64,000 nt of DNA from Tsukamurella paurometabola DSM 20162 (GCF_000092225.1 NC_014158.1:4315919-4379918); one strand, 5' to 3'. Shown: positions 54,996 to 64,000, counted from the stretch's first letter. Program-made: numbers and translations. Notes: generated from the sequence alone by a model not told the origin.

Positions 54996-56183
54996 ATGCC
55001 CCGCATCAGCCTCGGCGATCACGGCGGAGCCGTAGCCGAGATCCGCGGCATCCTCGCCGATCAGGGATTCCTCCCGGACTACGTCGCCCCCCGTGAGCTG
55101 GTCAGCAACGGATGGACACTGCCGGAGGCGGTATTCGACCGCCGGCTCGACCACGCCACCCGCGCCTTCCAGCAGCAGCGCGGCCTGCTGGTCGACGGGG
55201 TGGTCGGTCCCGCCACGTACCGCGCGCTGCGGGAATCGACGTACCAGCTCGGCGCCCGCACGCTCAGCTACATCGCCTCGGCGCCCCCGTCGGGCGACGA
55301 TGTGGCCGCGCTGCAGGCCCGACTGCAGAACCTCGGTTTCTACGCCGGCATGATCGACGGTCTGTTCGGTCCGCAGACGCACCTGGGCCTGTCCGCCTAC
55401 CAGCGCGAGTTCGGACTGGTCGCAGACGGTATCTGCGGTCCCGCGACGCTGCGCTCGCTCACCTTCCTCGGCTCCCGCGTGACCGGCGGTTCGCCGCATG
55501 CGATCCGCGAGGAAGAGCACGTGCGCCGCTCCGGGCCGCGGCTCTCGGGCAAACGGATCGTCATCGACCCGGGCCTCGGCGGCCCCGACCGGGGCATCGC
55601 CATCCAGGGCCCCGACGGCCGGATGGTCACCGAGGAGGAGATCCTCTGGGACCTCGGGTCCCGTCTGGAAGGCCGGATGGCGGCCGCGGGCATGGAGACC
55701 TACCTGTCGCGCCCACGCGGTATGGACGCCACCGACAGCACTCGCGCGTACACGGCGAACACCTTCGAAGCCGATCTGATGATCGCGTTGCGCACCGCGC
55801 ACTACCGCAATCCGCGGGCCCGCGGTGTCGCGTCGTTCCACTTCGGTAACACCCATGGCGCGAGCTCCAACATCGGCCGTAACCTGGCCGGTTTCATCCA
55901 GCGCGAGATCGTGGCCCGCACCCCGCTGGCGGACTGCCACTACCACGGCCGCACCTGGGACATCGTGCGTCTGACCCGGATGCCCACCGTGCAGATCGAC
56001 GTGGGCTACGTGACCAACCCCGAGGACGCCGCCGTACTGGCCTCGCCCGATATGCGCGACACCATCGCCGAGGCGATCCTGGTCGCCGTCAAGCGCATGT
56101 ACCTGCTGGGCGAGAACGACCGGCCCACCGGCACGTACACCTTTGCCGAGCTGCTCGCGCTCGAGGAGACCGCGGACAAGTAG
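54996..56183 (+). CDS. cwlM: CwlM-like protein (peptidoglycan synthesis regulator, amidase fold)
   Basis: 395 residues: two peptidoglycan-binding-like repeats (~1-75 and ~90-150; FQQQRGLLVDGVVGPATY, YQREFGLVADGICGPATL) and an N-acetylmuramoyl-alanine amidase-3 domain (~183-370). No signal peptide, as in mycobacterial CwlM, which works in the cytosol: when phosphorylated by PknB it activates MurA and binds FhaA and MurJ. The usual zinc His in IDPGHGG is Leu here (IDPGLGG), and the later SxHxN is RTAHY, so catalysis is doubtful. The tail PTGTYTFAELL holds three Thr at the place of the phosphosites known in mycobacteria. Confidence 0.9.
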   Translation: MPRISLGDHGGAVAEIRGILADQGFLPDYVAPRELVSNGWTLPEAVFDRRLDHATRAFQQQRGLLVDGVVGPATYRALRESTYQLGARTLSYIASAPPSGDDVAALQARLQNLGFYAGMIDGLFGPQTHLGLSAYQREFGLVADGICGPATLRSLTFLGSRVTGGSPHAIREEEHVRRSGPRLSGKRIVIDPGLGGPDRGIAIQGPDGRMVTEEEILWDLGSRLEGRMAAAGMETYLSRPRGMDATDSTRAYTANTFEADLMIALRTAHYRNPRARGVASFHFGNTHGASSNIGRNLAGFIQREIVARTPLADCHYHGRTWDIVRLTRMPTVQIDVGYVTNPEDAAVLASPDMRDTIAEAILVAVKRMYLLGENDRPTGTYTFAELLALEETADK

Positions 56184-56219
56184 TCCGCAGCCGGGCCTGA
56201 TCGGCCCGTCGCGGCTCTG

Positions 56220-56939
56220 TCAGTCCTCGGCGCGACACACGGGCGCGGCGGGGTCTTCGGTGCCCTCCAGCGCCTCACGCAGCGCGGCCTCGGCCGTGCC
56301 CGCCGCGAGTAACTGCTCCAGTGCGTGTTCCACACCGGCCTTCCAGCCCAGACCCTCGGAGAGTTCGAGCCGCATCCGGGGATAGCGGTGATGCGGTGCC
56401 ACCGTTTCAAAGCCCATCCGCTCCAGGAAATCGGCATCGGTCAGCGGCGCTGTCTTACACCCGCAGGCTCCGCAATCAATCTGTGCCGCAACGCTTTCCG
56501 TGCTCTGTCCCACGGGTGTCAGCAACCCGAATGCCTCCACTGCACGCACACCGCGACGCACGAGATCGGTGCACACCGCGGTCACCAGTTCTTCGCGGAC
56601 CCGTTCTTCGACACCGGGCTCCGCGCCCACCCAGGTGAGCAGCACGGCGTCCGGGCTCACCGGCGCTGTGGGGAAGGTGCCGGCGCGGGGCACGCTGCGG
56701 GGTGGGGCGTAGAAGGCCACTCCGACGAACCGCGAGGTGCCGTCCGGTGCATGAGCGATCGCCACCTGCCCGCACGATCCCCATTCGAGCATGAGCATCG
56801 AGAGCCAGGCCTCTTTGTCGAATTCGGTGTCCATGAGGGTCTCGGCCTCGGGTGCCACCTCCCAGTACACACACCGGCGCACGTGCTTGGGCAAGTCATC
56901 GAATCCGCCCAGAGTGAGGGGAACGATCGTCAGGGCCAT
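56220..56939 (-). CDS. Conserved hypothetical protein downstream of parB (GNAT-like)
   Basis: 239 residues. The pattern of beta-strand VAIAHAPDGTSRFVGVAFYAP, then VRRGVRAVEAFGLL and FLERMGFETVAPHHRYPRMRLE, is that of a GNAT-type acyltransferase fold, with a Cys cluster (CGACGC) inserted. It follows parB after 7 bp and is the counterpart of Rv3916c, so it is part of the parA-parB transcript. ATG 56939 is used; the longer open frame runs into parB. No substrate is known. The Cys triplet could bind a metal. Confidence 0.75.
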   Translation of the reverse strand: MALTIVPLTLGGFDDLPKHVRRCVYWEVAPEAETLMDTEFDKEAWLSMLMLEWGSCGQVAIAHAPDGTSRFVGVAFYAPPRSVPRAGTFPTAPVSPDAVLLTWVGAEPGVEERVREELVTAVCTDLVRRGVRAVEAFGLLTPVGQSTESVAAQIDCGACGCKTAPLTDADFLERMGFETVAPHHRYPRMRLELSEGLGWKAGVEHALEQLLAAGTAEAALREALEGTEDPAAPVCRAED

Positions 56940-56946
56940 GGCGTGG

Positions 56947-57972
56947 CTACCGTCCGGACAGCAGGCCGACGATGCGCTCGAGGTCATCGGCGGAGCCCAC
57001 CTCGACCACGATCTTGCCCTTGCGCTTGCCCATCGACACGGTGACCTTGGTATCGAGCCGATCGGCGATGCGGTCGGCGACGTCCCGCAGGCCCGGGTCG
57101 GCCTCCTGCCTCCGCTTGGGTGCGGGAGGGACGACGGTGCCGTCCCGGTTGGCCAAGGTCACGGCCTCCTCGGTCGCGCGCACCGACATCCCCTCGGCGA
57201 TGATGCGGGCGGCCAGTGCCTCCTGCGCCTCGGTCCCGCCCTCCAGCGCGAGGAGCGCGCGCGCATGGCCGGCGGAGAGAACGCCGGCAGCGACCCGTCG
57301 CTGCACGGCCACCGGCAACCGGAGCAAGCGGATGGTGTTGGTGACCACGGGCCTCGACCGGCCCAGGCGGGCCGCGAGCTCGTCGTGTGTCACGCCGAAC
57401 TCCTCGAGCAGCTGCTGATACGCGGCCGCCTCCTCGAGTGGGTTCAACTGCACCCGGTGGATGTTCTCCAACAGGGCGTCGCGGAGCATATCGCCATCGG
57501 CCGTCTCGCGGACGATGGTGGGGATGGTCTCCAGGCCGGCCTCCTGGCTGGCCCGCCAGCGCCGCTCTCCCATGACGAGCTGATACCGCACCTCGCCCTG
57601 CGGGCGGGGGAGCGGGCGCACCACGATCGGCTGCATGAGCCCGAACTCGCGGATCGAGTGCACCAGTTCGGCGAGCGCCTCCTCGTCGAAGACGGAGCGC
57701 GGCTGCTGCGGGTTGGGCTGGATGGCCGACGGTGCCAGCTCGCGGTAGACGGCACCCACCGCATCGTCGGACGGTGCATCGCCCGGCGACGCGGCTCCGG
57801 CGCCGGTCGCCCTCTCGGCGGCGGTGCCCTTCGCGGACGGCGCCTGTTTCCCCGGCTTGGCGCCGATCACTACATCGGCGGCGGCGTTGCCCAGCCGTGG
57901 CCCCTCATCGGGTCCGGTGGGGATGAGGGCTGCGAGACCGCGGCCGAGACCGCCCTTCTTCTGCGTCGCCAT
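56947..57972 (-). CDS. parB: Chromosome partitioning protein ParB
   Basis: 341 residues. CTP-dependent clamp that loads at parS. The N-end [12 protein letters not shown] is the ParA-interacting motif; the CTPase/ParB core has [22 protein letters not shown] and [12 protein letters not shown]; the HTH follows ([27 protein letters not shown]); the C-terminus is a short dimerisation domain. ATG 57972 begins 2 bp after the parA stop. Four parS sites lie 0.9-2.8 kb upstream. Confidence 0.96.
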   Translation of the reverse strand: MATQKKGGLGRGLAALIPTGPDEGPRLGNAAADVVIGAKPGKQAPSAKGTAAERATGAGAASPGDAPSDDAVGAVYRELAPSAIQPNPQQPRSVFDEEALAELVHSIREFGLMQPIVVRPLPRPQGEVRYQLVMGERRWRASQEAGLETIPTIVRETADGDMLRDALLENIHRVQLNPLEEAAAYQQLLEEFGVTHDELAARLGRSRPVVTNTIRLLRLPVAVQRRVAAGVLSAGHARALLALEGGTEAQEALAARIIAEGMSVRATEEAVTLANRDGTVVPPAPKRRQEADPGLRDVADRIADRLDTKVTVSMGKRKGKIVVEVGSADDLERIVGLLSGR

Positions 57973-57974
57973 GA

Positions 57975-58889
57975 TCAGACCGCCTGCTCTGCGCCGCGGT
58001 ATGCGAGCTCACGGCCCGCATCGAGATAGCTCATCGCTCCGCGGGAACCGGGGTCGTAGTCGAGAACGGTGGTGCCGTACCCCGGGGCCTCGGAGACCTT
58101 CACGCTGCGGGGGATCGTGGCGCCCAGGACCGCGTCGCCGAAGTGATTACGCACCTCGGCGGCCACCTGGTCGGCGAGCTTGGTGCGCGCGTCGTACATC
58201 GTGAGGAGCACGGTGGAGACGTGCAGATCCTTGTTCAGGTGCGACTGCACCAGTTCGATGTTGCGGAGCAGCTGGCCCACACCCTCCAGCGCGTAGTACT
58301 CGCACTGGATCGGGATCAGTACCTCGCGCGCGGCGACCAGAGCGTTCACCGTCAGCAGCCCCAGCGACGGCGGGCAGTCGATGAAGATGTAGTCGATATC
58401 AGCGTCGAGCGAATCCTTGAGCGCGTTCTTCAGCCTAGTCTCGCGGGCAACCATACTGACGAGTTCGATCTCCGCTCCCGCGAGATCGATAGTCGCCGGC
58501 ACGCAGAAGAGATTGGGGGAGTGCGGGCTCTGTGCCATGGCCTCCGCGAGTGTGGTCTCGCCGAGGAGGAGTTCGTACGTCGACGGGACGCCCGAGCGAT
58601 GGTCGACACCCAGCGCGGTGCTGGCATTGCCCTGCGGATCGAGATCCACCACGAGTACCCGAAGCCCTTGCAGCGCGAGCGCTGCAGCGAGATTGACCGC
58701 AGTGGTGGTCTTACCGACACCGCCCTTCTGATTGGCGATGGTCAGCACCCGCTGCGCCGCCGGTTTAGGCAGCGTGCCGGCTCCTCCCGGGGTGAGTACC
58801 TGGCTGGCACGGCGGGCCGCCTCAGCGATGGGGGTGTCGTCCTCCGTGGTTCCACGTGAAACGTCGTACCCGGATTCGTGATCAGTCAC
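57975..58889 (-). CDS. parA: Chromosome partitioning ATPase ParA
   Basis: 304 residues. A ~45-residue N-extension precedes the deviant Walker [18 protein letters not shown]; Walker A' [12 protein letters not shown] and Walker [11 protein letters not shown] follow. It moves ParB-origin complexes along the nucleoid. GTG 58889 has GAGGAGA 7 nt upstream. A parS variant lies within the 5' coding sequence (codons ~10-14, DVSRGT). It is first gene of parA-parB and the GNAT-like gene; separated from rsmG by an unusual 1.1-kb gap. Confidence 0.96.
   Translation of the reverse strand: MTDHESGYDVSRGTTEDDTPIAEAARRASQVLTPGGAGTLPKPAAQRVLTIANQKGGVGKTTTAVNLAAALALQGLRVLVVDLDPQGNASTALGVDHRSGVPSTYELLLGETTLAEAMAQSPHSPNLFCVPATIDLAGAEIELVSMVARETRLKNALKDSLDADIDYIFIDCPPSLGLLTVNALVAAREVLIPIQCEYYALEGVGQLLRNIELVQSHLNKDLHVSTVLLTMYDARTKLADQVAAEVRNHFGDAVLGATIPRSVKVSEAPGYGTTVLDYDPGSRGAMSYLDAGRELAYRGAEQAV
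58849..58862. promoter_or_regulatory. parS site (one mismatch) inside parA
   Basis: GTTCCACGTGAAAC, one mismatch to GTTTCACGTGAAAC, within the start region of parA. ParB binding here could also dampen parAB expression. Confidence 0.8.
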
Positions 58890-59017
58890 GCGCTCTCCTC
58901 AGCTTGATACCCCCATCCTAGTGACTCGTCCCAGTACCGTCAGCTTCGCATCCATCACCCCGGGGTACCCGCAGTTCGGCCCCTGCTCCACGGCTCACGC
59001 TGGGCACAGACTCTCGA

Positions 59018-59031
59018 GTTTCACGTGAAAC
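59018..59031. promoter_or_regulatory. parS site (perfect 14-bp core)
   Basis: GTTTCACGTGAAAC, perfect core; symmetry extends to GAGTTTCACGTGAAACTC (59016-59033). It lies in the gap upstream of parA. Confidence 0.9.
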
Positions 59032-59501
59032 TCGTGCCTGCGGTGGAGGGAGAATCCCGTGGGACGGGGCCGTGGGAGTGGTCCGCTCGGCCGCGTGCCG
59101 TCTCTTCCTCGCGCGGTGCGGCGGGCTTCCCCGCGCCGACTCCGTCCGCGAGGCGGGCTGCCCTGTCATCCACCCCGGGGCGCTCCGCGGCACCACATCG
59201 ATCGGCACGGCGTCGGCGCGTGCTCAGATGACTCCCACTGCTGTCCTCATATCGACACCACCGCAATGCGCTATGAACGACCGACACCCGAGTTCTCCCC
59301 GGCGCAGAGGTGCCCGGCTACTTCCTCTGCTCCACACGGACTGAGTCCGCCGTGCTCTAGTCCAGCGCAACGATCGTTCTGCGTTCCTGAACCGCGGTCG
59401 TGCCAGAGGTGAGCGCAGCCGCGGTCATTGGGACCACGGCGTCAGGGAAAACGGCGCGGGCTCCGGTTCCGGGGTCTCGATTGCGCGGACGGTTGGACTG
59501 C

Positions 59502-59515
59502 GTTTCACGTGAAAC
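59502..59515. promoter_or_regulatory. parS site (perfect 14-bp core)
   Basis: GTTTCACGTGAAAC, perfect core; symmetry extends to GCGTTTCACGTGAAACGC (59500-59517). Middle of the parA-rsmG gap. Confidence 0.9.
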
Positions 59516-59993
59516 GCGGCCCCATGCCCCAGCACGACCGGGCCGTCCCGATATGCCCGGGGACGGAGTCGTTCGCGGAGCGATGCCGGCGATGGCTCTC
59601 CGCAACGCGCACACGGGCACCCTCAGCCACGGACTATCGAGATGGTCCACCCATCCCCACGGTGCGCGCCGGGTGCCGGCGCGTGCACGTCTCCGGCTCC
59701 GCGATCCACCCGCAGTCCAGCACCAGGCGACTGTCGCATCGCCGCACTCGGCGTCACCGCTCGGTCACCGCGCGCGCCCGCTGCGATCGGCTTCCCGTCC
59801 GGTCCAGCACGCTAGGTACCCACCCCGACGACGGATGCCTGGTCCCCGAAGGCAGAATTCTGGTACTTCCGTACTCAAACTCGGCTGGCGAGGTCACCAA
59901 CGGCGACGACACCGAAGGCCGCACCGTCACGTGTCGTAATCGCCCGTGGGTGGTCAGGTTCAACCACATCGTGTCCGAAAAGACCGGTTTCGA

Positions 59994-60737
59994 TCAGGCC
60001 CGGCGTCGCGCAGACTTCCCGGACGTCCCGGTGCGCCGATACGCGCGCACCACCGTGGTCGGCGGATCGACGATACCCTCGCCGCACTGAACCACCTCCG
60101 GATCGCACAGTCCGGCCCGGGCGAGCACCGAAGCATGCTCCTCGATTTCGTCTCCGGCGCGCGACCCCTTCAGGGCAAGCAGTCGGCCGCCCTCGCGGAG
60201 GAGGGGAGCGGACCACGGCGCCAGCTTCGGGAAACCCGATACGGCACGCGAGGTCACCGCGTCTGCGCCGCCCGCCGCCTGCACTACCGAACGCTCCTCA
60301 GCCCGTCCGCGAACCACCCGGACATTGGGCAACCGCGGGCCGCAGAACTCCTCGAGGAACACGGCTCGCCGCAGCAGCGGCTCGACGAGGATCACCTCGA
60401 CATCGGGCCGCGCGATCGCAACCGGGATACCCGGCAGTCCTGCGCCGCTGCCGACGTCAACCAGAGTCTCACCGGCCTCGACGAGCTCGCCGAGCACGGC
60501 ACAATTGAGCACGTGTCGCTCCCACAGGCGCGGCACCTCACGCGGCCCGATCAGGCCCCGGACCACCCCGTCGGTTGCCAGCACATGGGCGTACTCCTCG
60601 GCCAAGGGAAGGCGGTCGCCGAAGACCGACGCCGCACCGGCGGGAGCCGCAGGCAATTCCTCGATCACCTCGTCCGGTGTCGTCGCCGCCGCGTCCGCGT
60701 CCCGCCGTTCCACGTGAAACCTCCGAATCACATCCAT
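59994..60737 (-). CDS. rsmG: 16S rRNA (guanine-N7) methyltransferase RsmG
   Basis: 247 residues; methylates G527 of 16S rRNA, whose loss gives low-level streptomycin resistance. SAM motif [20 protein letters not shown] (~95-114), the [17 protein letters not shown] acidic strand, [13 protein letters not shown] and a [13 protein letters not shown] block match GidB/RsmG. An N-extension of ~25 residues contains a parS variant in its DNA. ATG 60737 is the start. Order jag-rsmG-parA-parB as in mycobacteria. The C-terminus ([13 protein letters not shown]) is basic. Confidence 0.94.
   Translation of the reverse strand: MDVIRRFHVERRDADAAATTPDEVIEELPAAPAGAASVFGDRLPLAEEYAHVLATDGVVRGLIGPREVPRLWERHVLNCAVLGELVEAGETLVDVGSGAGLPGIPVAIARPDVEVILVEPLLRRAVFLEEFCGPRLPNVRVVRGRAEERSVVQAAGGADAVTSRAVSGFPKLAPWSAPLLREGGRLLALKGSRAGDEIEEHASVLARAGLCDPEVVQCGEGIVDPPTTVVRAYRRTGTSGKSARRRA
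60707..60720. promoter_or_regulatory. parS site (one mismatch) inside rsmG
   Basis: GTTCCACGTGAAAC, the same variant as in parA, within codons ~6-10 of rsmG (RRFHVER). Confidence 0.8.
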
Positions 60738-60826
60738 GTCATTGTGCGACGTGTCGCCGCATCACAAACGACGATGGGCCCCAGGCGCTCGGCCCGGGAC
60801 CCATCCATCGCTGCGCTCGCTCCAGT

Positions 60827-61366
60827 CTAGGTGCTGGGCAGAACCACGACGCGACGGTTCGGCTCCGCGCCCTCGCTCTCGGAACGCACACCGTCGACCT
60901 TGGCCACGGCGTCGTGCACGATCTTCCGCTCGAACGGCGTCATCGGCTTGAGCGACTCCTTCTCACCGCTGGCCACCACGCGGGCCGCCACCTCGGCGCC
61001 CAGCGCGGACAGACGCGCACGCCGACCGGCCCGCCAGCCGGCGACGTCGAGCATGAGTCGACTACGGTCACCCGTGGATTGCTGCACCGCGAGGCGAGTC
61101 AGCTCCTGGAGCGCGTCGAGCACCTCACCGCGCTGACCGACGAGCTTCGTCAGATCGTCGCCGCCGTCGATCGCGACGATGGCGCGGCCACCCTCGACAT
61201 CAAGGTCGATATCACCGTCGAAGTCCAGGATGTCGAGCAGCTGCTCGAGGTAATCAGCAGCGATCTCGCCCTCTTCGACCAACTCGTCGTCCTCGTCGAC
61301 GGCGGTGTCGGCGGATGCCGGTGCCGCTGTGGTCTTCTCGTCCTCGACAGTCACGTCGTCAGACAT
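60827..61366 (-). CDS. jag: Jag/KhpB RNA-binding protein (KH and R3H domains)
   Basis: 179 residues: an acidic N-tail, a KH domain with LVGQRGEVLDALQELTRLAV (variant GxxG) and an R3H domain with ESLKPMTPFERKIVHDAVA. Binds RNA and in other bacteria affects cell-wall synthesis and division with KhpA. ATG 61366 has a strong AAGGAG 5 nt upstream; the seven codons before it have none. It lies between yidC and rsmG in the rpmH cluster, like Rv3920c. Confidence 0.93.
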   Translation of the reverse strand: MSDDVTVEDEKTTAAPASADTAVDEDDELVEEGEIAADYLEQLLDILDFDGDIDLDVEGGRAIVAIDGGDDLTKLVGQRGEVLDALQELTRLAVQQSTGDRSRLMLDVAGWRAGRRARLSALGAEVAARVVASGEKESLKPMTPFERKIVHDAVAKVDGVRSESEGAEPNRRVVVLPST

Positions 61367-61408
61367 ACGTACTCCTTGTGAATTCAATCGGTAGGGGTTC
61401 GGGGCGGC

Positions 61409-62581
61409 TCAGCGCCGCTTCTTGCGCTGTTGCTGATTGCGCTGCCGCTGGCGTGCATTACCGGAGGGGTGCTGCTGCTTGGGCTTCGCACCCGCAGCCG
61501 GCTTCGCACCGGCGGCCGGCTTCGCACCGGTGGAGGGCTTCGACGGTGCCTGCTCAGCGTCGGCATCGTCGCCATCGGCGTCCGTCGCGGCCTCGGCAAG
61601 CTTCGCGGCTTGCGCGGCACCCTTCTTCGGCTTGGCACCGGGCTTGGGCGCGTTCTCCGCGCGCTTCTCCTGCGCGAGCCGCTTCTTCTCCTCGTCTTCC
61701 TTGTCCAACTTTCCGAAGACGATGTGCTGCTGGCAATACGTCCAGATGTTCTGGGTGACCCAGTAGATCAGGATCGCGACCGGTAGGAAGAAGCCACCGA
61801 CGAGCACACCGATGGGGAAGACCCACAGCATGAGGCGGTTCATGATGGCCGTCTGCGGGTTGTCCAGCGAGGCGACGGGCTGGCGCGCGATGGAGGCACG
61901 GGCGTTGAAGTGAGTGGCCAGCGCCGCAACGATCATCAGCGGCACCGACAGCGCCAGGATCTGCCACTTCTCGAAGTTCGGCGCGATGTAATCGTTGTTG
62001 ATGTTGACCGGCATGAACGCCTGGAACTGTGCCACCGGCTCCTGCACGTAGGACGAGAGCGGTACGCCGAACAGACGTGCGTCCAGGAAGCTCTGCACGT
62101 CGGTGGCGGAGAAGAAGTAGTTCGCGGTGTGCCGCGTCTCGTACGCCGTCATATCCGGCGAGCCGAACATCTGGGTGGCGCCGCCGGCCATCCGGTTGAA
62201 CGAGCGGAGCACGTGGAACAGGCCGATGAACACCGGAACCTGAAGCAGCGCAGGCAGACAGCCCAGCAGAGGGTTGAAGCCGTGTTCCTTCTGCAGCTTC
62301 TGCATCTCCAGGGCCAGCTTCTGCCGGTCCTTGCCGTACTTCTTCCGCAGCGCCTGCATCTGCGGCTGGAACTCCTGCATCTGCCGGGTGGTCCTGATCT
62401 GCCGGACGAACGGCTTGTACAGGATGGCGCGCAGGGTAAGCACCAGGAAGATCACCGAGAGGGCCCAGGTGACACCGCTATCCGGGCCGAGGCCGGGAAT
62501 CAGGGAGAAGAGCTTGTGCCAGACCCACATGATGCCCGAGACCGGGTAATACACGTAGTCCAGTGATAAGGGATTGAACAC
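61409..62581 (-). CDS. yidC: Membrane protein insertase YidC
   Basis: 390 residues. Gram-positive-type YidC core with five helices: [35 protein letters not shown], the cytosolic hairpin [28 protein letters not shown] region, [12 protein letters not shown] and [27 protein letters not shown]. The conserved Arg in the groove is in RTTRQMQEF or RAILYK. A ~110-residue C-tail is Lys/Ala-rich with three GAKPAA-type units and ends basic ([10 protein letters not shown]), as expected for ribosome contact. GTG 62581 has AAGGAG 10 nt upstream. Confidence 0.95.
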   Translation of the reverse strand: MFNPLSLDYVYYPVSGIMWVWHKLFSLIPGLGPDSGVTWALSVIFLVLTLRAILYKPFVRQIRTTRQMQEFQPQMQALRKKYGKDRQKLALEMQKLQKEHGFNPLLGCLPALLQVPVFIGLFHVLRSFNRMAGGATQMFGSPDMTAYETRHTANYFFSATDVQSFLDARLFGVPLSSYVQEPVAQFQAFMPVNINNDYIAPNFEKWQILALSVPLMIVAALATHFNARASIARQPVASLDNPQTAIMNRLMLWVFPIGVLVGGFFLPVAILIYWVTQNIWTYCQQHIVFGKLDKEDEEKKRLAQEKRAENAPKPGAKPKKGAAQAAKLAEAATDADGDDADAEQAPSKPSTGAKPAAGAKPAAGAKPKQQHPSGNARQRQRNQQQRKKRR

Positions 62582-62656
62582 GTCCGTGGTGCTCCTTGTC
62601 GTTCTATTGCACGAGGTTTCGGGGCGCGGCGGGCATATCCGCGCGGGGCAGAGGCG

Positions 62657-62899
62657 CTACTGCGGGACGGGGTCCCAGCCGCCTCGGTGCCAGGGGCCGC
62701 ATTTGAGTAGGCGAATGGTACTGAGGTACACACCCCGCAGCGCTCCGTGTCGGCTCAGGGCTTCCACGGCGTATTCGCTACAGGTGGGCATGAATCGGCA
62801 GGTGGGTGGCCGCATCGGAGAGATCCAGGTGCGATACCACTGCACCAATCCGATCAGCGTGCGACGGGGCAGCTGCCGCATCGTGGACGGCGCGCTCAC
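62657..62899 (-). CDS. yidD: Membrane protein insertion efficiency factor YidD
   Basis: 80 residues, small amphipathic protein with the family core [20 protein letters not shown] followed by [15 protein letters not shown] and [14 protein letters not shown]; three conserved Cys. Assists YidC-dependent insertion at the inner face of the membrane. GTG 62899 overlaps the rnpA stop by 4 bp (GTGA), so it is coupled to rnpA. Confidence 0.95.
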   Translation of the reverse strand: MSAPSTMRQLPRRTLIGLVQWYRTWISPMRPPTCRFMPTCSEYAVEALSRHGALRGVYLSTIRLLKCGPWHRGGWDPVPQ

Positions 62900-63324
62900 A
62901 GGGCACCCAACTTGATCAAGCCCGAACGCAGCTGGGCCGCAAGCTCATCCGAGCTCTCGTCCGTCGCGGTGCGCAGTGCCCGGATCACCACGAGGGCACC
63001 GTCGTCGAGTTCGTCGACCAGCGTCGCGGCGGCGGCACGCAACCGGCGCGCCACAGCGTGGCGGGCCACGGCATTGCCCACCGCCTTGGAGACGATGAGA
63101 CCGACCCGGGGAGCCGGAACCACCGGCATGGAACGGTTCCCGGACACGACGAGGCCCGGCACCCGCTCGGAAGCGGTTGCCGGGCTAGCAGTCTCGAAAG
63201 CCATCGCCGGTTGGGCGGGATTCATCACATGCACGACGATCGATCGGCGACCCACGCGCCGGCCACCTTTGATCGCCGTCGCGAAGTCACGCGACGAGCT
63301 CATCCGGTAGCGGGCGGGTAGCAC
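62896..63324 (-). CDS. rnpA: Ribonuclease P protein component
   Basis: 142 residues, basic. The N-end [22 protein letters not shown] and the RNR motif region [19 protein letters not shown] are diagnostic. Partner of RnpB RNA in tRNA 5' maturation. A ~20-residue Ala/Pro/Ser insertion ([18 protein letters not shown]) between the two halves makes it longer than the usual ~120. GTG 63324 has a weak site (GAAGG, far). Between rpmH and yidD, overlapping the latter. Confidence 0.95.
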   Translation of the reverse strand: MLPARYRMSSSRDFATAIKGGRRVGRRSIVVHVMNPAQPAMAFETASPATASERVPGLVVSGNRSMPVVPAPRVGLIVSKAVGNAVARHAVARRLRAAAATLVDELDDGALVVIRALRTATDESSDELAAQLRSGLIKLGAL

Positions 63325-63359
63325 TGCGGGGTCTGCCTTCGTGTCGCCTTTGCACGAAC

Positions 63360-63396
63360 GCCACCGCGTCCTGAGTGGCTCAGGGACCGCGGTGGC
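63360..63396 (-). terminator. Hairpin between rpmH and rnpA
   Basis: 9 perfect outer pairs (63360-63368 with 63388-63396), then an inner 7-pair section with a small bulge, and a 3-nt loop. It lies 16 bp after the rpmH stop; no T-run. It may lower rnpA relative to rpmH or serve as a processing site. Confidence 0.55.
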
Positions 63397-63412
63397 GCCG
63401 TGGATCGATGAA

Positions 63413-63556
63413 TCAGGCCGTCAGCTTCGCGCGACCCTTGCTGCGACGCGAAGAGACGATGGCGCGCCCGGCACGGGTGCGCATACGAAGACGGAAGCCG
63501 TGAACCCGCGCGCGGCGACGGTTGTTCGGCTGGAACGTCCGCTTGCCCTTAGCCAC
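63413..63556 (-). CDS. rpmH: 50S ribosomal protein L34
   Basis: 47 residues: [20 protein letters not shown] then [17 protein letters not shown], the full L34 sequence. GTG 63556 has AAGGAG 7 nt upstream; the longer open frame upstream is not used. It is first gene of the rpmH-rnpA-yidD-yidC-jag cluster and marks the left edge of the dnaA/oriC region. Confidence 0.97.
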   Translation of the reverse strand: MAKGKRTFQPNNRRRARVHGFRLRMRTRAGRAIVSSRRSKGRAKLTA

Positions 63557-64000
63557 GGTGACACTCCTTGTTCGGTGCGGTGGCGCTCGACGCGCCACCG
63601 GATTGGTGGACGGAAACTCTCGGCGACACATGAAGCTCGACTTGAGGTCGAACTCGCCCGACGGATCGGTGTGCGCACAGACCGTCCAAGACTACTTATC
63701 CCGCTTGACAAGGTCAAACCGCGACACCGTCGAGGCAGTGACGCACGTCACGATGAGGGTCGGGCGACACGCCGATCTGCATTCGCGTCCCACACTGTCC
63801 TGCGAGAATGTGCTTCGTGTTGAGGAGTCCGCTCCGCTCTGTTAACTTTGCCGAATGCGATTGCTGAGCACGACCACGGCCGTCCGTGGCATCGAGGCAC
63901 GGCAGCACCGGGCCCGACGGGACCTGGCGTGTACCGGGCTACGAGCGGCACCGTAGCGGGCCCGCTCCGCACCGCCTGCACCTACGCAGCGAGAACGATT
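63557..64000. other. Intergenic region right of rpmH, towards dnaA
   Basis: It holds the rpmH ribosome site and promoter. In the last ~270 bp no gene was recognised, and no clear DnaA box of the TT(A/G)TCCACA type was found by eye. dnaA is expected beyond the window on the plus strand. Confidence 0.6.
63689..63717 (-). promoter_or_regulatory. rpmH promoter
   Basis: On the minus strand TTGACC (63712-63717) and TAGTCT (63689-63694) are spaced exactly 17 bp, a good vegetative promoter, giving a ~125-nt leader before rpmH. Confidence 0.65.

Larger units (their letters stand above)
58890..59993. other. 1.1-kb gap between parA and rsmG
   Basis: It holds two perfect parS sites and the parA ribosome site. 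Several open frames exist on both strands but none has a family-like sequence, a good start or consistent codon pattern, so I see no gene. No tRNA or clear ncRNA structure was noticed. Confidence 0.6.

Noticed and set aside
59357..60090. Open frames on both strands in the parA-rsmG gap
   Set aside because: No recognisable protein, no ribosome site, and frames run across parS sites and into rsmG; most likely chance frames.
60738..60826. Small gene between rsmG and jag
   Set aside because: The 89-bp gap shows no start with ribosome site; it is just spacer in the rpmH-parB cluster.
63557..64000. DnaA boxes/oriC in the right end
   Set aside because: Only partial matches such as TTATCC were seen; no 9-mer matching TT(A/G)TCCACA, so no origin is claimed inside the window.

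Overview
This is high-GC actinobacterial DNA. Codon use is strongly GC3-biased, many starts are GTG, and many genes carry a TANNNT box 6-7 nt before the start codon. The gene content points to a mycolate-producing member of Mycobacteriales (Corynebacteriales): ponA, a DUF5318 gene, a PadR gene and ino1 occur together, as do pcnA, a nudix gene, a DUF6049 gene, a murJ-pseudokinase fusion, sigM, trxB, trxA, cwlM, parB/parA, rsmG, jag, yidC, yidD, rnpA and rpmH. The fused putA and overall layout would fit Tsukamurella or a relative. That genus call is inference. The right edge lies just outside rpmH, so dnaA and oriC should follow shortly.

Layout. 1-8.2 kb: two convergent GT-C (GT87-like) membrane glycosyltransferases with an overlapping tail, ponA, a DUF5318 zinc-ribbon gene, a PadR regulator, inositol-phosphate synthase and a Gly/Phe-tailed membrane protein. 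8.2-11.2 kb: an OPT transporter and a LLM-type oxidoreductase. 11.2-13.6 kb: a lower-GC accessory islet with an unknown gene, a 5'-truncated formylglycine-generating-enzyme gene and degenerate sequence. 13.6-19.6 kb: a DUF475/TerC-like protein, a Tat lipoprotein of the PhoX family, a MarR-MFS pair and an SDR. 19.6-28.4 kb: a carbohydrate region with a ROK regulator divergent from a tightly coupled zwf-edd-eda operon (Entner-Doudoroff route), convergent with a three-gene sugar ABC importer. 28.4-38.1 kb: an AlkZ-like protein, leuS, an SdpI-like protein plus an SBF-like transporter, a MarR regulator, YqgE, an MFS gene and two small genes. 38.1-56.2 kb: pcnA, nudix, DUF6049, murJ, then tag and putA, then sigM, its presumed anti-sigma factor, trxB, trxA and cwlM. 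56.2-63.6 kb: the origin-proximal cluster parB, parA, rsmG, jag, yidC, yidD, rnpA and rpmH, with four parS sites.

How genes cooperate. PonA, MurJ, CwlM, YidC, Jag and the GT-C enzymes serve the envelope. Ino1 feeds phosphatidylinositol and mycothiol. SigM and a SigH/SigR-type promoter tie the thioredoxin system to redox stress. Zwf, Edd and Eda take glucose-6-phosphate to pyruvate and glyceraldehyde-3-phosphate with NADPH gain, beside a sugar importer.

No rRNA, tRNA, CRISPR array, transposase or prophage was recognised. I saw no convincing wholly new multi-gene system. The most unusual items are a nine-codon leader peptide with TTA and AGA codons before zwf, a possible internal start in murJ, the 211-bp antisense overlap of the two GT87 genes, the FGE remnant islet, a 1.1-kb parS-bearing gap and a membrane protein with a CX5CX2CX5C tail.
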